This document shows, piece after piece, positions 1 to 7,994 of a stretch of 64,000 nucleotides of DNA. How positions within the stretch are numbered: position 1 is the first letter of the stretch; each line of letters begins with the position of its first letter. The position numbers and the translations under genes are program-made. The notes under the pieces were generated by a model. It did not search any database, was not told where the DNA came from, and saw nothing but the letters and a program-made list of their open reading frames with translations. Origin of the DNA: Pseudidiomarina homiensis (GTDB lineage Bacteria > Pseudomonadota > Gammaproteobacteria > Enterobacterales > Alteromonadaceae); assembly GCF_003987225.1 (NCBI RefSeq), contig NZ_PIPX01000003.1:124001-188000 (forward strand), read 5' to 3'.

Positions 1-530
1 CCATTGTCGAACGCCTCGGGCAACTACTAGAGATTCCTCTGCAGGTGAACTCTAAGGTCGGCCAAGGTACTGACTTTTCGATGTTGCTGCCCGTCGAGCG
101 TTGGCGTAGCACCAGCGTTCCCACAGCTACCCCCCACCCCATCAGCGAGGCAAGCTTTTTGCAAGGCAGGTCTTTCTGGCTTATCGATAATGACACGCGC
201 ATGCTAGCCGCTGTGCAACAGCTATTGGAAAGCTGGGGGGCTGAGGTTACCAGTGCGGTTAACGCCGATAACTTGCAACGTGATGCTGGCCAAGCACAAC
301 CTGACTTATTAATCGTCGATTACCATTTGGACAATAACGTGACTGGCATTGAGGTGCTTCATCAATTGCGCCAGCAACCGCAACTTGCGGAGCTTGATGC
401 GATTGTCATTTCCGCTGATCCAGATGAGGTGCTGCGCGAACAGGCGATTGCCGCGCAGGCTGGCTTTATGCCAAAACCCTTAAAGCCAGCGGCGCTGCGT
501 AGACTTTTGAAGCGTTATTTGCAGAATTAA
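1..530 (+). CDS. Hybrid sensor histidine kinase, C-terminal part (cut by window start)
   Basis: The reading frame is open from the first bases, so the N-terminus lies outside the window. The first visible residues include GQGTDFSMLLP, the end of a HATPase domain (G2 box). A linker leads to a complete receiver domain with the acidic pocket in LIDNDT, the phospho-acceptor Asp in LIVDYHL and the conserved Lys in MPKPLKP. This is therefore a hybrid kinase that autophosphorylates and passes phosphate to its own receiver. Its stop overlaps the stop of the convergent LuxR-type regulator by a few bases. By analogy, a hybrid kinase beside a LuxR-type regulator resembles the CrbS/CrbR (MxtR/ErdR) acetate systems. 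The N-terminal sensor that would test this is not visible. Confidence 0.85.
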   Translation, partial: IVERLGQLLEIPLQVNSKVGQGTDFSMLLPVERWRSTSVPTATPHPISEASFLQGRSFWLIDNDTRMLAAVQQLLESWGAEVTSAVNADNLQRDAGQAQPDLLIVDYHLDNNVTGIEVLHQLRQQPQLAELDAIVISADPDEVLREQAIAAQAGFMPKPLKPAALRRLLKRYLQN

Positions 531-1198
531 TCTTGGTTGTCAGCAACCAGAGAATGACGATCGGGAACACTCAACATTTGCTTAAACACAATTCCAGCTT
601 GCGTGCGATTGGTCACTTCCAACTTGCGCAGAATAGCCGAAACATGCTGTTTGATAGTGGTTTCTTGGACGTTCAGCTCATAGGCGATTTGCTTGTTTAA
701 TAAGCCGTCGGCTAAACATTCGAGCACCCGGTATTGCTGTGGCGTCAGGAGTTCTAGGCGTTGCGCAAAATCCACTTCAGGCGTTGCTTCATTATTGGCG
801 ACTGCGTCGCGCAAATGCGCAGGTAACCAAGTGTCGCCAGCGAGCACGTGATGAATCGCTGCCTGCAGCTCAGCGAGCGGCATGGATTTCGGAATGTAGG
901 CACTGGCGCCAAAGGCCATCGCCTGCCGAATGACCGACAACTGCTCATTGGCCGACACCACCACAACAAGGATGTCTGGGTAGCGGCTCCGTAGCGAAGT
1001 TATCGCCGACAAACCTTTGTTGCCAGGCATCGATAAGTCGAGCAGCACCAGCTCAAGTTGCGGTTGTTGCTGCAAAACATCGAGTAACTGCGGAAAACTT
1101 GCTGCTTCAGCGATATCAGTGGAAAGGGTTTCCACCAGCGCTTGCTTTAGCGCTGCACGAAATAAAGGATGATCATCAGCAATAACTGCACGAGCCAT
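527..1198 (-). CDS. LuxR/NarL-family response regulator
   Basis: This is a two-domain transcription regulator: a receiver (VIADDHPLF acidic pair, phospho-acceptor Asp in LVLLDLSMPG, Lys in YIPKSMP) followed by a C-terminal HTH of the LuxR type (LTPQQYRVLECLADGLLNKQ, then a recognition helix in TTIKQHVSAIL). I chose the internal ATG at 1198 because receivers of this family start a few residues before the first beta strand. An in-frame ATG at 1231 would add 11 residues, and neither start has a strong Shine-Dalgarno site. It is convergent with the hybrid kinase and is its probable partner. Likely targets are the nearby receptor and acyl-CoA ligase genes, by inference only. Confidence 0.88.
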   Translation of the reverse strand: MARAVIADDHPLFRAALKQALVETLSTDIAEAASFPQLLDVLQQQPQLELVLLDLSMPGNKGLSAITSLRSRYPDILVVVVSANEQLSVIRQAMAFGASAYIPKSMPLAELQAAIHHVLAGDTWLPAHLRDAVANNEATPEVDFAQRLELLTPQQYRVLECLADGLLNKQIAYELNVQETTIKQHVSAILRKLEVTNRTQAGIVFKQMLSVPDRHSLVADNQD

Positions 1199-1311
1199 AG
1201 ATGTTTCGGATTGGTTAAGACTGATGACCATGCTAGCGTGTCCAGAGAGAAAAGTCAGTGGTTACCTACCATCAACTCACCGATAGTAAGTAACCACTTG
1301 TAACAGGGGGC

Positions 1312-3573
1312 TTAGAACTTGTACCCCACTGACAGGGAGATGGTACGCGGGTCGCCATAGAAGCCAACGACAGCGTCATCACCGAAGGTTGGGCCGAAGT
1401 TATAACCACCAACACGATACTCTTCGTCGGTTAGGTTTTTACCATGTAGCCCAACATTCCACTGACCACTGTTTGAATACCAAACGATACTTGTATTCAA
1501 GAGACCATAGCTGTCTTGGTCAAGCGGCGAGGCGGCTTCAAACATTTGCACGTCATCACGGAACGCATAGTTACCCGACCATACGATCTGTCCACTTTCC
1601 AACTCAAAGGTTTGATTGAAACCGAGGTTGTAGGTGAGTTCAGGGGTGTTTTGGAATGACCATGCATCCGTTACATCGGTGGTCTCTCCGGTCGCTGGCT
1701 CGGTGTAGACAACGGCATCGAATTCAGCATCGATGTAACCCAACATCGCCGTAAAGTTCAGGCTGTCGGTTGCGGCAAAGACGGTCTCAACTTCAAAACC
1801 TTTTACCGTCGATTCACCGGCATTCAAGACTTGTGAAGAGATACCTGCTTCCACAACACGTTGCACGGTCACCTGCATGTCAGTGTAGTCCGAGAAGAAC
1901 ACCGCACTGTTCAGACGCATGCGGCCGTCCAGTAATTCAGACTTCATACCAAACTCGAAAGTGTCGACGATTTCTGGATCGTAAGGCTCATCAATGGTGG
2001 GGTTGAGCGACTTATCCGCGCGCATATCCACACCACCCGACTTAAAGCCGTTGCTGTAGCTCGCATACAACATCACGTCATCAGTCGCTTGGAAGTTCAC
2101 TGCAACATGCGGCGAGAAACGACTCCAGTCACCGCCACTATTAAACTCAGAGTTCACTGCAAATGGATCGCCGTACGCGGCGCGAACTTGCGCTGGGTCA
2201 TAGGCAGTACCGACAGTGCCATCATTGATATAGTGCACACCTAAATAAGTGTAACGGAAGACATCAGCTTCTTTTTCGTCTTTGGTGTAACGACCACCGA
2301 GCGTTAGGCTCCAGTCGTCATTCATTTGGTAGGTACCTTGACCATAGAATGCCAAGCTATCGGTATCTACACAGCCACCGTTATCCACGGTAACGCCGCC
2401 CAGGGCAGCCAGATACATTGGCAGCACCGTACCGAACACACCACAAGCTTCGCCATCATAAAAATAGACGCCACCAACAAAGTCAAAGTCACGATTGTTG
2501 CTGTAACTTAGTTGGAACTCTTGGGTGAACTGCTCATCTTCATAAATCGCCGGTACCATGAAGATCGGTTCACCGGTCGAGTTAAAGTCGATATTGGTAT
2601 TGGTGTAGCCTTCACGGCTGGCGGTCACCGATTTAAAGCCCCAGTTCGCATCGACATCCCAGTTGAACGTCAACGACCAGCCTTCAGTCTCGACGATGTT
2701 ATCAACCGGCATTGCGGTGTTGGAGTTATACACGTCGGCATACGGCTCTTGCCCTGTAATGGCGCTGGTTTGCAAACGGTAGGCGCCTTTCGCGTTCGAC
2801 TCATCTTCCGTTTTGTCATACGCAAACTTCAGGTCCATAGCGTTATTGATAAGCCATTTGGCTGAGACACGATAGGTCAATAAGTCTTTGTTGTAGTTGT
2901 CATCACCGGTATTAACGTATTCGCCAAAGCCATCACGTTGTAGCGAGGCAATCGCCGCCCCTACATAAAAGTTGTCGCCTAGGGCCGTCTGACCAGAGAT
3001 TTTAAGGTCACGTTGGTTGTAGCTGCCAACGGTACCTTGCACCGATAGCTCGTCATAACCAGTGAGTTCTTTGGTGACATACTTCAGTGCACCACCGATG
3101 GTATTCTTACCGTACAGCGTGCCCTGCGGTCCGCGTAGTACTTCGATGCGCTCGAGGTCAAAAACTTCAAGAACTGCGCCTTGTGGCCGCGCGATGTAAA
3201 CATCATCAATGTAAACACCAACACCTGGTTCAAAACCCCACAGCGGATCTTGTTGTCCGACGCCGCGAATATACGCGGTTAATGTTGAGTTGGTGCCGCG
3301 ACTTACTTGAATCGTCGCATTGGGAATCCGCTGCTGCAGCTCAGTAATGTCTTCAACACCTACTTCTTCCAAATCGCCAGCACTAAACGATGACACCGAG
3401 ACTGGCACATCTTGCAAGCTTTCAGTTTTGCGGCGGGCGGTAACTTCAATACGCTCTAAGGCTTTCGCTTCGTTTTCTTCGCTTTGCTCATCCTGTTGAG
3501 CGTACGCTGGCATACTGACCACTGACGCTACTGCTAAGGCCAGTAAGGAATGTCGAAACTTGGGTTGACTCAT
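1312..3573 (-). CDS. TonB-dependent outer-membrane receptor
   Basis: The 753-residue protein begins with a clear signal peptide (cleavage near AYAQQ). A plug domain follows: IEVTARRKTESLQDVPVSV, later IDDVYIARPQGAVL and LERIEVLRGPQGTLYG. A long beta-barrel ends in the typical aromatic terminus, VGYKF. Such proteins import scarce substrates across the outer membrane using TonB-ExbBD energy. The plug resembles the large group seen in marine bacteria for carbohydrates, lipids or siderophores, and the ligand cannot be told from sequence. A ribosome site CGGGAG precedes the ATG. The gene is divergent from the GntP-permease operon, so uptake of a related compound is plausible. It is complete, with no frameshift. 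Confidence 0.93.
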   Translation of the reverse strand: MSQPKFRHSLLALAVASVVSMPAYAQQDEQSEENEAKALERIEVTARRKTESLQDVPVSVSSFSAGDLEEVGVEDITELQQRIPNATIQVSRGTNSTLTAYIRGVGQQDPLWGFEPGVGVYIDDVYIARPQGAVLEVFDLERIEVLRGPQGTLYGKNTIGGALKYVTKELTGYDELSVQGTVGSYNQRDLKISGQTALGDNFYVGAAIASLQRDGFGEYVNTGDDNYNKDLLTYRVSAKWLINNAMDLKFAYDKTEDESNAKGAYRLQTSAITGQEPYADVYNSNTAMPVDNIVETEGWSLTFNWDVDANWGFKSVTASREGYTNTNIDFNSTGEPIFMVPAIYEDEQFTQEFQLSYSNNRDFDFVGGVYFYDGEACGVFGTVLPMYLAALGGVTVDNGGCVDTDSLAFYGQGTYQMNDDWSLTLGGRYTKDEKEADVFRYTYLGVHYINDGTVGTAYDPAQVRAAYGDPFAVNSEFNSGGDWSRFSPHVAVNFQATDDVMLYASYSNGFKSGGVDMRADKSLNPTIDEPYDPEIVDTFEFGMKSELLDGRMRLNSAVFFSDYTDMQVTVQRVVEAGISSQVLNAGESTVKGFEVETVFAATDSLNFTAMLGYIDAEFDAVVYTEPATGETTDVTDAWSFQNTPELTYNLGFNQTFELESGQIVWSGNYAFRDDVQMFEAASPLDQDSYGLLNTSIVWYSNSGQWNVGLHGKNLTDEEYRVGGYNFGPTFGDDAVVGFYGDPRTISLSVGYKF

Positions 3574-3675
3574 GGTGTCATTCTCCCGGTAACTGTTATT
3601 GTTGTACTGTTATCGTTAAGTGCTTTCGGAGCACATTTTTTTTATGGCAGGCTTACCCTAGCGCAAAGAATCAAG

Positions 3676-3705
3676 TTTGTATTCTGTACGTTAGTACTAT
3701 GTAAA
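3676..3705 (-). promoter_or_regulatory. Likely sigma-70 promoter of the TonB-dependent receptor
   Basis: Reading the minus strand, TTTACA is followed after 18 bases by TACAAA, about 100 bp upstream of the receptor start. The spacer contains the small inverted repeat GTACGTTAGTAC (3686-3697), which could bind a regulator of this divergent region. Assigned by eye only. Confidence 0.4.
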
Positions 3706-3762
3706 TTAAACAGCGTCTCACGCATGATGTTGCTGTCAAAAATAATAACAACGAGGTAATGC

Positions 3763-5058
3763 ATGTTAAGCATGATTGGATTAGTCGGCGGCCTAGTGCT
3801 TCTTATTGTACTTACGCTGCGCGGCATGAACCTTTTTATCAGCGCGCCATTATGCGCCGTCATTGTAGCGCTCACCAGTGGCGTTCCCTTATTTCAAGGT
3901 GACATTAACTTCGTCAGTGCCTACATGGATGGCTTTGCTAGTTTCGTCGCCGCTTGGTTTTTCATGTTCTTACTGGGTTCACTCTTTGGTAAATTCATGG
4001 AAGATACCGGTGCCGCCGACAGCGTGGCCCACTGGATCATCGGCAAGCTCGGCAAAAAACAAGCAGTACTCGCAGTGGTCTTGGCCTGCGCCATTTTGAC
4101 CTACGGCGGTGTGAGTGTTTTTGTCGTAGCCTTCTCGGTCTACCCCATGGCATTAGCACTCTTTAAAGATGCTGATTTACCGCGGCGCTTCATTCCGGCG
4201 GCGCTGGCATTCGGCTCAGTCACCTTCACCATGACCTCTGCCGGTTCACCAGAAATTCAGAACTGGATCCCGATTCAATACCTCGGCACCTCTCCCTATG
4301 CTGCCTGGGAAGTATCATTAGTGGTCGCCGTCATTATGTTCGTCATCGGTTATTGGTGGCTCTCAAAAATGATCAAAGCCGCGGTGTCGCGAGGTGAAAG
4401 CTTTCAACAACGCGCCAGCGATCCTGAGCTGGTTGAACGGGAATTGCCCTCGCCCATTAGTGGTTTAGTTCCTTTAATTGTAGTGCTGACCTTAAGCTTC
4501 CTCTTCCATGAAGACTTGAAACAAAATGCCCTGATTATCGCCTTGAGCGGCGGCGTTTTAGCCATTGCGATCATCAACTTTCGCTATTTTCAGAATATGT
4601 CACGAGCGGTCGGCGAAGCTTCAACCGGTGCGCTCATTGCGATTGGTAATACATCGGCTGTGGTTGGTTTTGGCAGTATTGCCAAAGTGACTCCGGCCTT
4701 CGCCGACGCCGTTACCTTCATGACCAGCTTGCCTGGCAACGAATTGGTTGGCGCCGCGGTTGCTGTCAGCGTGATCGCCGGCCTCACCGGGTCAGCCTCG
4801 GGCGGCCAAGCAATAGCCTTACCGGAAATCGGTCCGCACTATATGGACCAAGGCGTCAATCCCGACCAGCTCCACCGTATCGTGGCCATTTCATCGGGCG
4901 CATTAGATTCCTTGCCACACAATGGCTACGTGGTCACGACCATTCGCGCTATCTGTAATGAAACGCATCAGGCGGCCTACTGGCCGGTGGCTGCGGTGAC
5001 AGTGGTAGTGCCATTTATTGGCTTGAGCATCGCAATTGCGTTGTTCAACTTCTTCTAA
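3763..5058 (+). CDS. GntP-family permease (organic acid or hydroxy-acid transporter)
   Basis: A 431-residue, very hydrophobic inner-membrane protein with about twelve predicted membrane segments. It has the GntP-family features: a segment around ILTYGGVSVFVVAFSVYPMA, a later GSASGGQAIALPE loop and a conserved SSGALDSLPHNGYVVT near the C-terminus. GntP relatives are proton symporters for gluconate or for hydroxy acids such as hydroxybutyrate. A GAGG ribosome site lies before the ATG. It is the first gene of an operon with an acyl-CoA ligase and a MetX-like hydrolase, so a short carboxylate that is then activated with CoA is the likely substrate. The specific ligand is inference. Confidence 0.85.
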   Translation: MLSMIGLVGGLVLLIVLTLRGMNLFISAPLCAVIVALTSGVPLFQGDINFVSAYMDGFASFVAAWFFMFLLGSLFGKFMEDTGAADSVAHWIIGKLGKKQAVLAVVLACAILTYGGVSVFVVAFSVYPMALALFKDADLPRRFIPAALAFGSVTFTMTSAGSPEIQNWIPIQYLGTSPYAAWEVSLVVAVIMFVIGYWWLSKMIKAAVSRGESFQQRASDPELVERELPSPISGLVPLIVVLTLSFLFHEDLKQNALIIALSGGVLAIAIINFRYFQNMSRAVGEASTGALIAIGNTSAVVGFGSIAKVTPAFADAVTFMTSLPGNELVGAAVAVSVIAGLTGSASGGQAIALPEIGPHYMDQGVNPDQLHRIVAISSGALDSLPHNGYVVTTIRAICNETHQAAYWPVAAVTVVVPFIGLSIAIALFNFF

Positions 5059-5089
5059 GTTCAACTGTTTTAAGCGAAGGTCGTTATTC

Positions 5090-6763
5090 ATGTTTGAAAC
5101 AACCCAAGAATCCGCACCGGTGATGGCTGCAGCAATGCAGCCGAGCCAGCTATTGATCATTGATCTGCTGCGTCATGGTGTGCGTCGCCACCCGCAGCAA
5201 GAAGTTGTTAGTCGGCGTATTGAAGGTGATATTCATCGCTACACTTATCAAGATTGCTATGCGCGCACCTGCCAACTTGCACATGCCCTCGACGAGTTGC
5301 AAATCAAGCCCGGTGAACGCGTCGCCACCTTGGCATGGAATACCTACCGCCACCTTGAGCTTTATTATGCGGTGAGTGGCATCGGGGCGGTTCTGCACAC
5401 GGTTAACCCGCGTCTCTTGGCCGAGCAAATTGCATGGATTATGCAGGATGCTGATGCGCAATGGTTATTTGTTGACGCGTGCTTTGCGGAACTCGCGAAT
5501 GCTGTTGTCGCCCAATTGCCGAACTTAAAGGGTGTGGTTGTGTTGGCCGAGAGCAAGCAACAACCAGCACTTGCTGAGGTTGCTACGCCACTGTACGCCT
5601 ACGAACCATTCATCGCTGACCAACCCACAACCTATACATGGCCTGCGCTGCATGAAGATACCGCCGCGCTACTTTGCTATACCTCTGGTACCACCGGCCA
5701 TCCGAAAGGTGTGCTCAGCTCACATCGAGCGATGGTGTTACATGCCCAAGCCACCGCCAGTGCTGAGTTATTAGACTTACGCGCCAACACCGTGCTCATG
5801 CCGATGGTAGCGATGTATCACGCTGGAGCTTGGGGCGCACCTTATGCGGCGCCGTTAGCAGGCGCTAAGCTAGTGTTACCCGGTAGTGGTATGAGTGGCG
5901 CCGACATGCATGAATTGATCACCAAGGAACACGTCAACGTTGGGCTCGGGGTGCCGACGATCTGGTTGACCTTGCATAATCACTTAAGTGAAAAATCCCT
6001 AAACGTGCCTTCGCTGGAGCGGGTTTGTGTAGGGGGGGCAGCCTCGCCACTTGGTCTAGTGAAAACCTTTGACCAACAGTATGACGTCTACTGGCAACCC
6101 ATTTGGGGAATGACGGAAACCGGCCCGTTGGCCTGCTCAGCGCCGCCGGAACCCAGTCTCATGGCGTTACCAACCGAGCAACGCTACCGCATCCAAACCA
6201 CCGCTGGACGTGCATGCTTCGGCGTTGACATGCAGATCGTCAACGCTGACGGCGAACCGCAGCCACACGACGGTGAGACCAGCGGCGAATTGCGGGTGCG
6301 CGGACCATGGATAGCCAGTAGCTACTTTCAACGTGATGACCCAGACACTTTTGCCGAGGGCTGGCTTGCCACTGGCGATATTGCGGTGATTGATGCGCAA
6401 GGCTACATGAAAGTGGTCGATCGCAAAAAAGATGTGATCAAGAGCGGCGGTGAATGGATAAGCTCGCTCGATATCGAAAATATTTGCAGCCAACACCCGG
6501 CCGTTAACGAAAGCTGTGTGATTGGTGTTAAACATCCAAAATGGGATGAGCGACCACTTTTACTGGTGGTGCCGAACAAAGGCCACCAATTGGATAAAGC
6601 CACACTGTACGAATTCTTGCAGGGTAAAATCGCAAAATGGTGGATGCCTGACGACATACTCATCGTTACTGAGTTACCCCACACTGGTACCGGCAAGCTC
6701 GTGAAAAACGAACTGCGTAAGCATTACCAAAACTACCTTATCGAATCTCAGGACGCTAACTAG
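5090..6763 (+). CDS. AMP-forming acyl-CoA ligase (AlkK-like)
   Basis: Activates a carboxylic acid to its CoA thioester through an acyl-adenylate. Visible motifs are the P-loop-like CYTSGTTGHPKGV, an MYHAGAWGAPYAAPLAGAKL region typical of medium-chain AlkK-like ligases, GMTETGP, the adenylate motif GWLATGDIA and the hinge DRKKDVIKSGGEWIS. The terminal catalytic Lys is in TGTGKLVK. I start at the ATG at 5090 because AAGG lies about nine bases upstream. An in-frame ATG at 5036 overlaps the permease and has no such site. At 557 residues it has the usual length. It lies 31 bp after the permease stop and directly before the MetX-like gene. Confidence 0.9.
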   Translation: MFETTQESAPVMAAAMQPSQLLIIDLLRHGVRRHPQQEVVSRRIEGDIHRYTYQDCYARTCQLAHALDELQIKPGERVATLAWNTYRHLELYYAVSGIGAVLHTVNPRLLAEQIAWIMQDADAQWLFVDACFAELANAVVAQLPNLKGVVVLAESKQQPALAEVATPLYAYEPFIADQPTTYTWPALHEDTAALLCYTSGTTGHPKGVLSSHRAMVLHAQATASAELLDLRANTVLMPMVAMYHAGAWGAPYAAPLAGAKLVLPGSGMSGADMHELITKEHVNVGLGVPTIWLTLHNHLSEKSLNVPSLERVCVGGAASPLGLVKTFDQQYDVYWQPIWGMTETGPLACSAPPEPSLMALPTEQRYRIQTTAGRACFGVDMQIVNADGEPQPHDGETSGELRVRGPWIASSYFQRDDPDTFAEGWLATGDIAVIDAQGYMKVVDRKKDVIKSGGEWISSLDIENICSQHPAVNESCVIGVKHPKWDERPLLLVVPNKGHQLDKATLYEFLQGKIAKWWMPDDILIVTELPHTGTGKLVKNELRKHYQNYLIESQDAN

Positions 6764-6772
6764 GAGCTCCTT

Positions 6773-7966
6773 ATGCAACGTTTACTGATTGGTTTTCTGA
6801 TTGTTTGCAGTGTGCTGTTCAGCGTCAGCTGTGCAGCACAAGAAACAGCTGTGCCGATGTTGGTTGAAAAGCAACGTTTTAGCTTTGACAACTACACTAC
6901 ATTGGGTGGCGAAGTTATCCCGCAAGTTACCATTGGCTGGGAGAGCTACGGCGAACTCAACGAGACGAAAGATAATGTGATTCTTATCACCCATTTTTTC
7001 TCTGGGAATAGCCATGCGGCTGGTAAATACGCCGCTGACGACATGATGCCAGGTTATTGGGACAGTATCATTGGTCCTGGTAAGGCCATCGATACCAATA
7101 AATATTTCGTCATCAGCTCTGATACCTTAGTCAATGCGTTTCCCAACGACCCTAACGTCATTACCACCGGTCCAGCTTCGATGAATCCAGCAACCGGCGA
7201 ACCGTACGGTCTTGATTTTCCAGTCGTGACCATTCGTGATTTTGTTAACGTGCAGCACGAGCTACTCAAGAGCTTAGGTATTGAGAAATTGCATGCAGTG
7301 GTTGGCGCATCTATGGGCTCGCTGCAAGCGCTCGAATGGTCGGTGGCCTATCCTGACATGGTCGAACGCATGGTCTCGGTGATTGGTGCTGGAGCCATGG
7401 ATGCGTGGACAATTATGGCGCTTGAACATTGGGCGCGCCCGATCAAGCACGACCCTAACTTTAACGGTGGCGATTATTACGGTGGCGAAGCGCCATTGAC
7501 CGGTATTACCAGTACGTTGGCCATGATCACACAGCAAGCCATGCACCCAGTGATTATGAACATGCGTGCGCCACAGCCTGAAGTGATGCCAGAAACCGCG
7601 TTAGAGAGTGTCCTGAACAGCACTCCTGTGCTGGATTATCTTTTTGCTAACTCCGCGAACCGTGCGCCACTAGCAGATGGTAATCACTTACTTTATCTGG
7701 TTCGGGCGAATCAGCTGTTTGTCGCTGGTCATGATGGTGACTTAGCCAGTGCGATGGCAAAAGTGAAAGCAAAAACATTGTTTATGCCGGCGACCAATGA
7801 TTTGTTGCTACAGCCTTATCTCGCCAGAAAGGTAGTGGAAGTACTGAAGCAGCAAGGCAAGGATCCGCAATACAGTGAAATCGAGGGCATCTGGGGGCAT
7901 CTGGATGGGCTCTTTTCGATTCCGAGTAAAGCTGAAGAGTTACGAGCATTTTTGGAGAGTGAATAA
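6773..7966 (+). CDS. Exported alpha/beta hydrolase of the homoserine O-acetyltransferase (MetX) fold
   Basis: The 397-residue body matches the MetX family: GWESYGELNE, FFSGNSHAAG, TGPASMNPATGEPYG, DFPVVTIRDFV and a nucleophile elbow VVGASMGSLQALEW with Ser near residue 180. Asp lies in PATNDLL and His in IWGHLDGL. MetX enzymes are cytoplasmic, but here about 22 residues of hydrophobic leader (MQRLLIGFLIVCSVLFSVSC) precede the domain, suggesting export, possibly as a lipoprotein with a poor lipobox. It ends the permease-ligase operon, with a TAGGAG ribosome site overlapping the ligase stop. It is probably not a methionine-pathway enzyme. A role as an esterase feeding the ligase is inference. 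Confidence 0.8.
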   Translation: MQRLLIGFLIVCSVLFSVSCAAQETAVPMLVEKQRFSFDNYTTLGGEVIPQVTIGWESYGELNETKDNVILITHFFSGNSHAAGKYAADDMMPGYWDSIIGPGKAIDTNKYFVISSDTLVNAFPNDPNVITTGPASMNPATGEPYGLDFPVVTIRDFVNVQHELLKSLGIEKLHAVVGASMGSLQALEWSVAYPDMVERMVSVIGAGAMDAWTIMALEHWARPIKHDPNFNGGDYYGGEAPLTGITSTLAMITQQAMHPVIMNMRAPQPEVMPETALESVLNSTPVLDYLFANSANRAPLADGNHLLYLVRANQLFVAGHDGDLASAMAKVKAKTLFMPATNDLLLQPYLARKVVEVLKQQGKDPQYSEIEGIWGHLDGLFSIPSKAEELRAFLESE

Positions 7967-7988
7967 AAAGGGCGCTTCGGCGCCCTTT
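7967..7988. terminator. Rho-independent terminator, both directions
   Basis: A 9-bp stem AAAGGGCGC / GCGCCCTTT closes on a TTCG tetraloop. It lies between the convergent MetX-like gene and the TIGR03545 gene and has A and T flanks suited to either direction. Confidence 0.85.
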
Positions 7989-7994
7989 GCTAGT

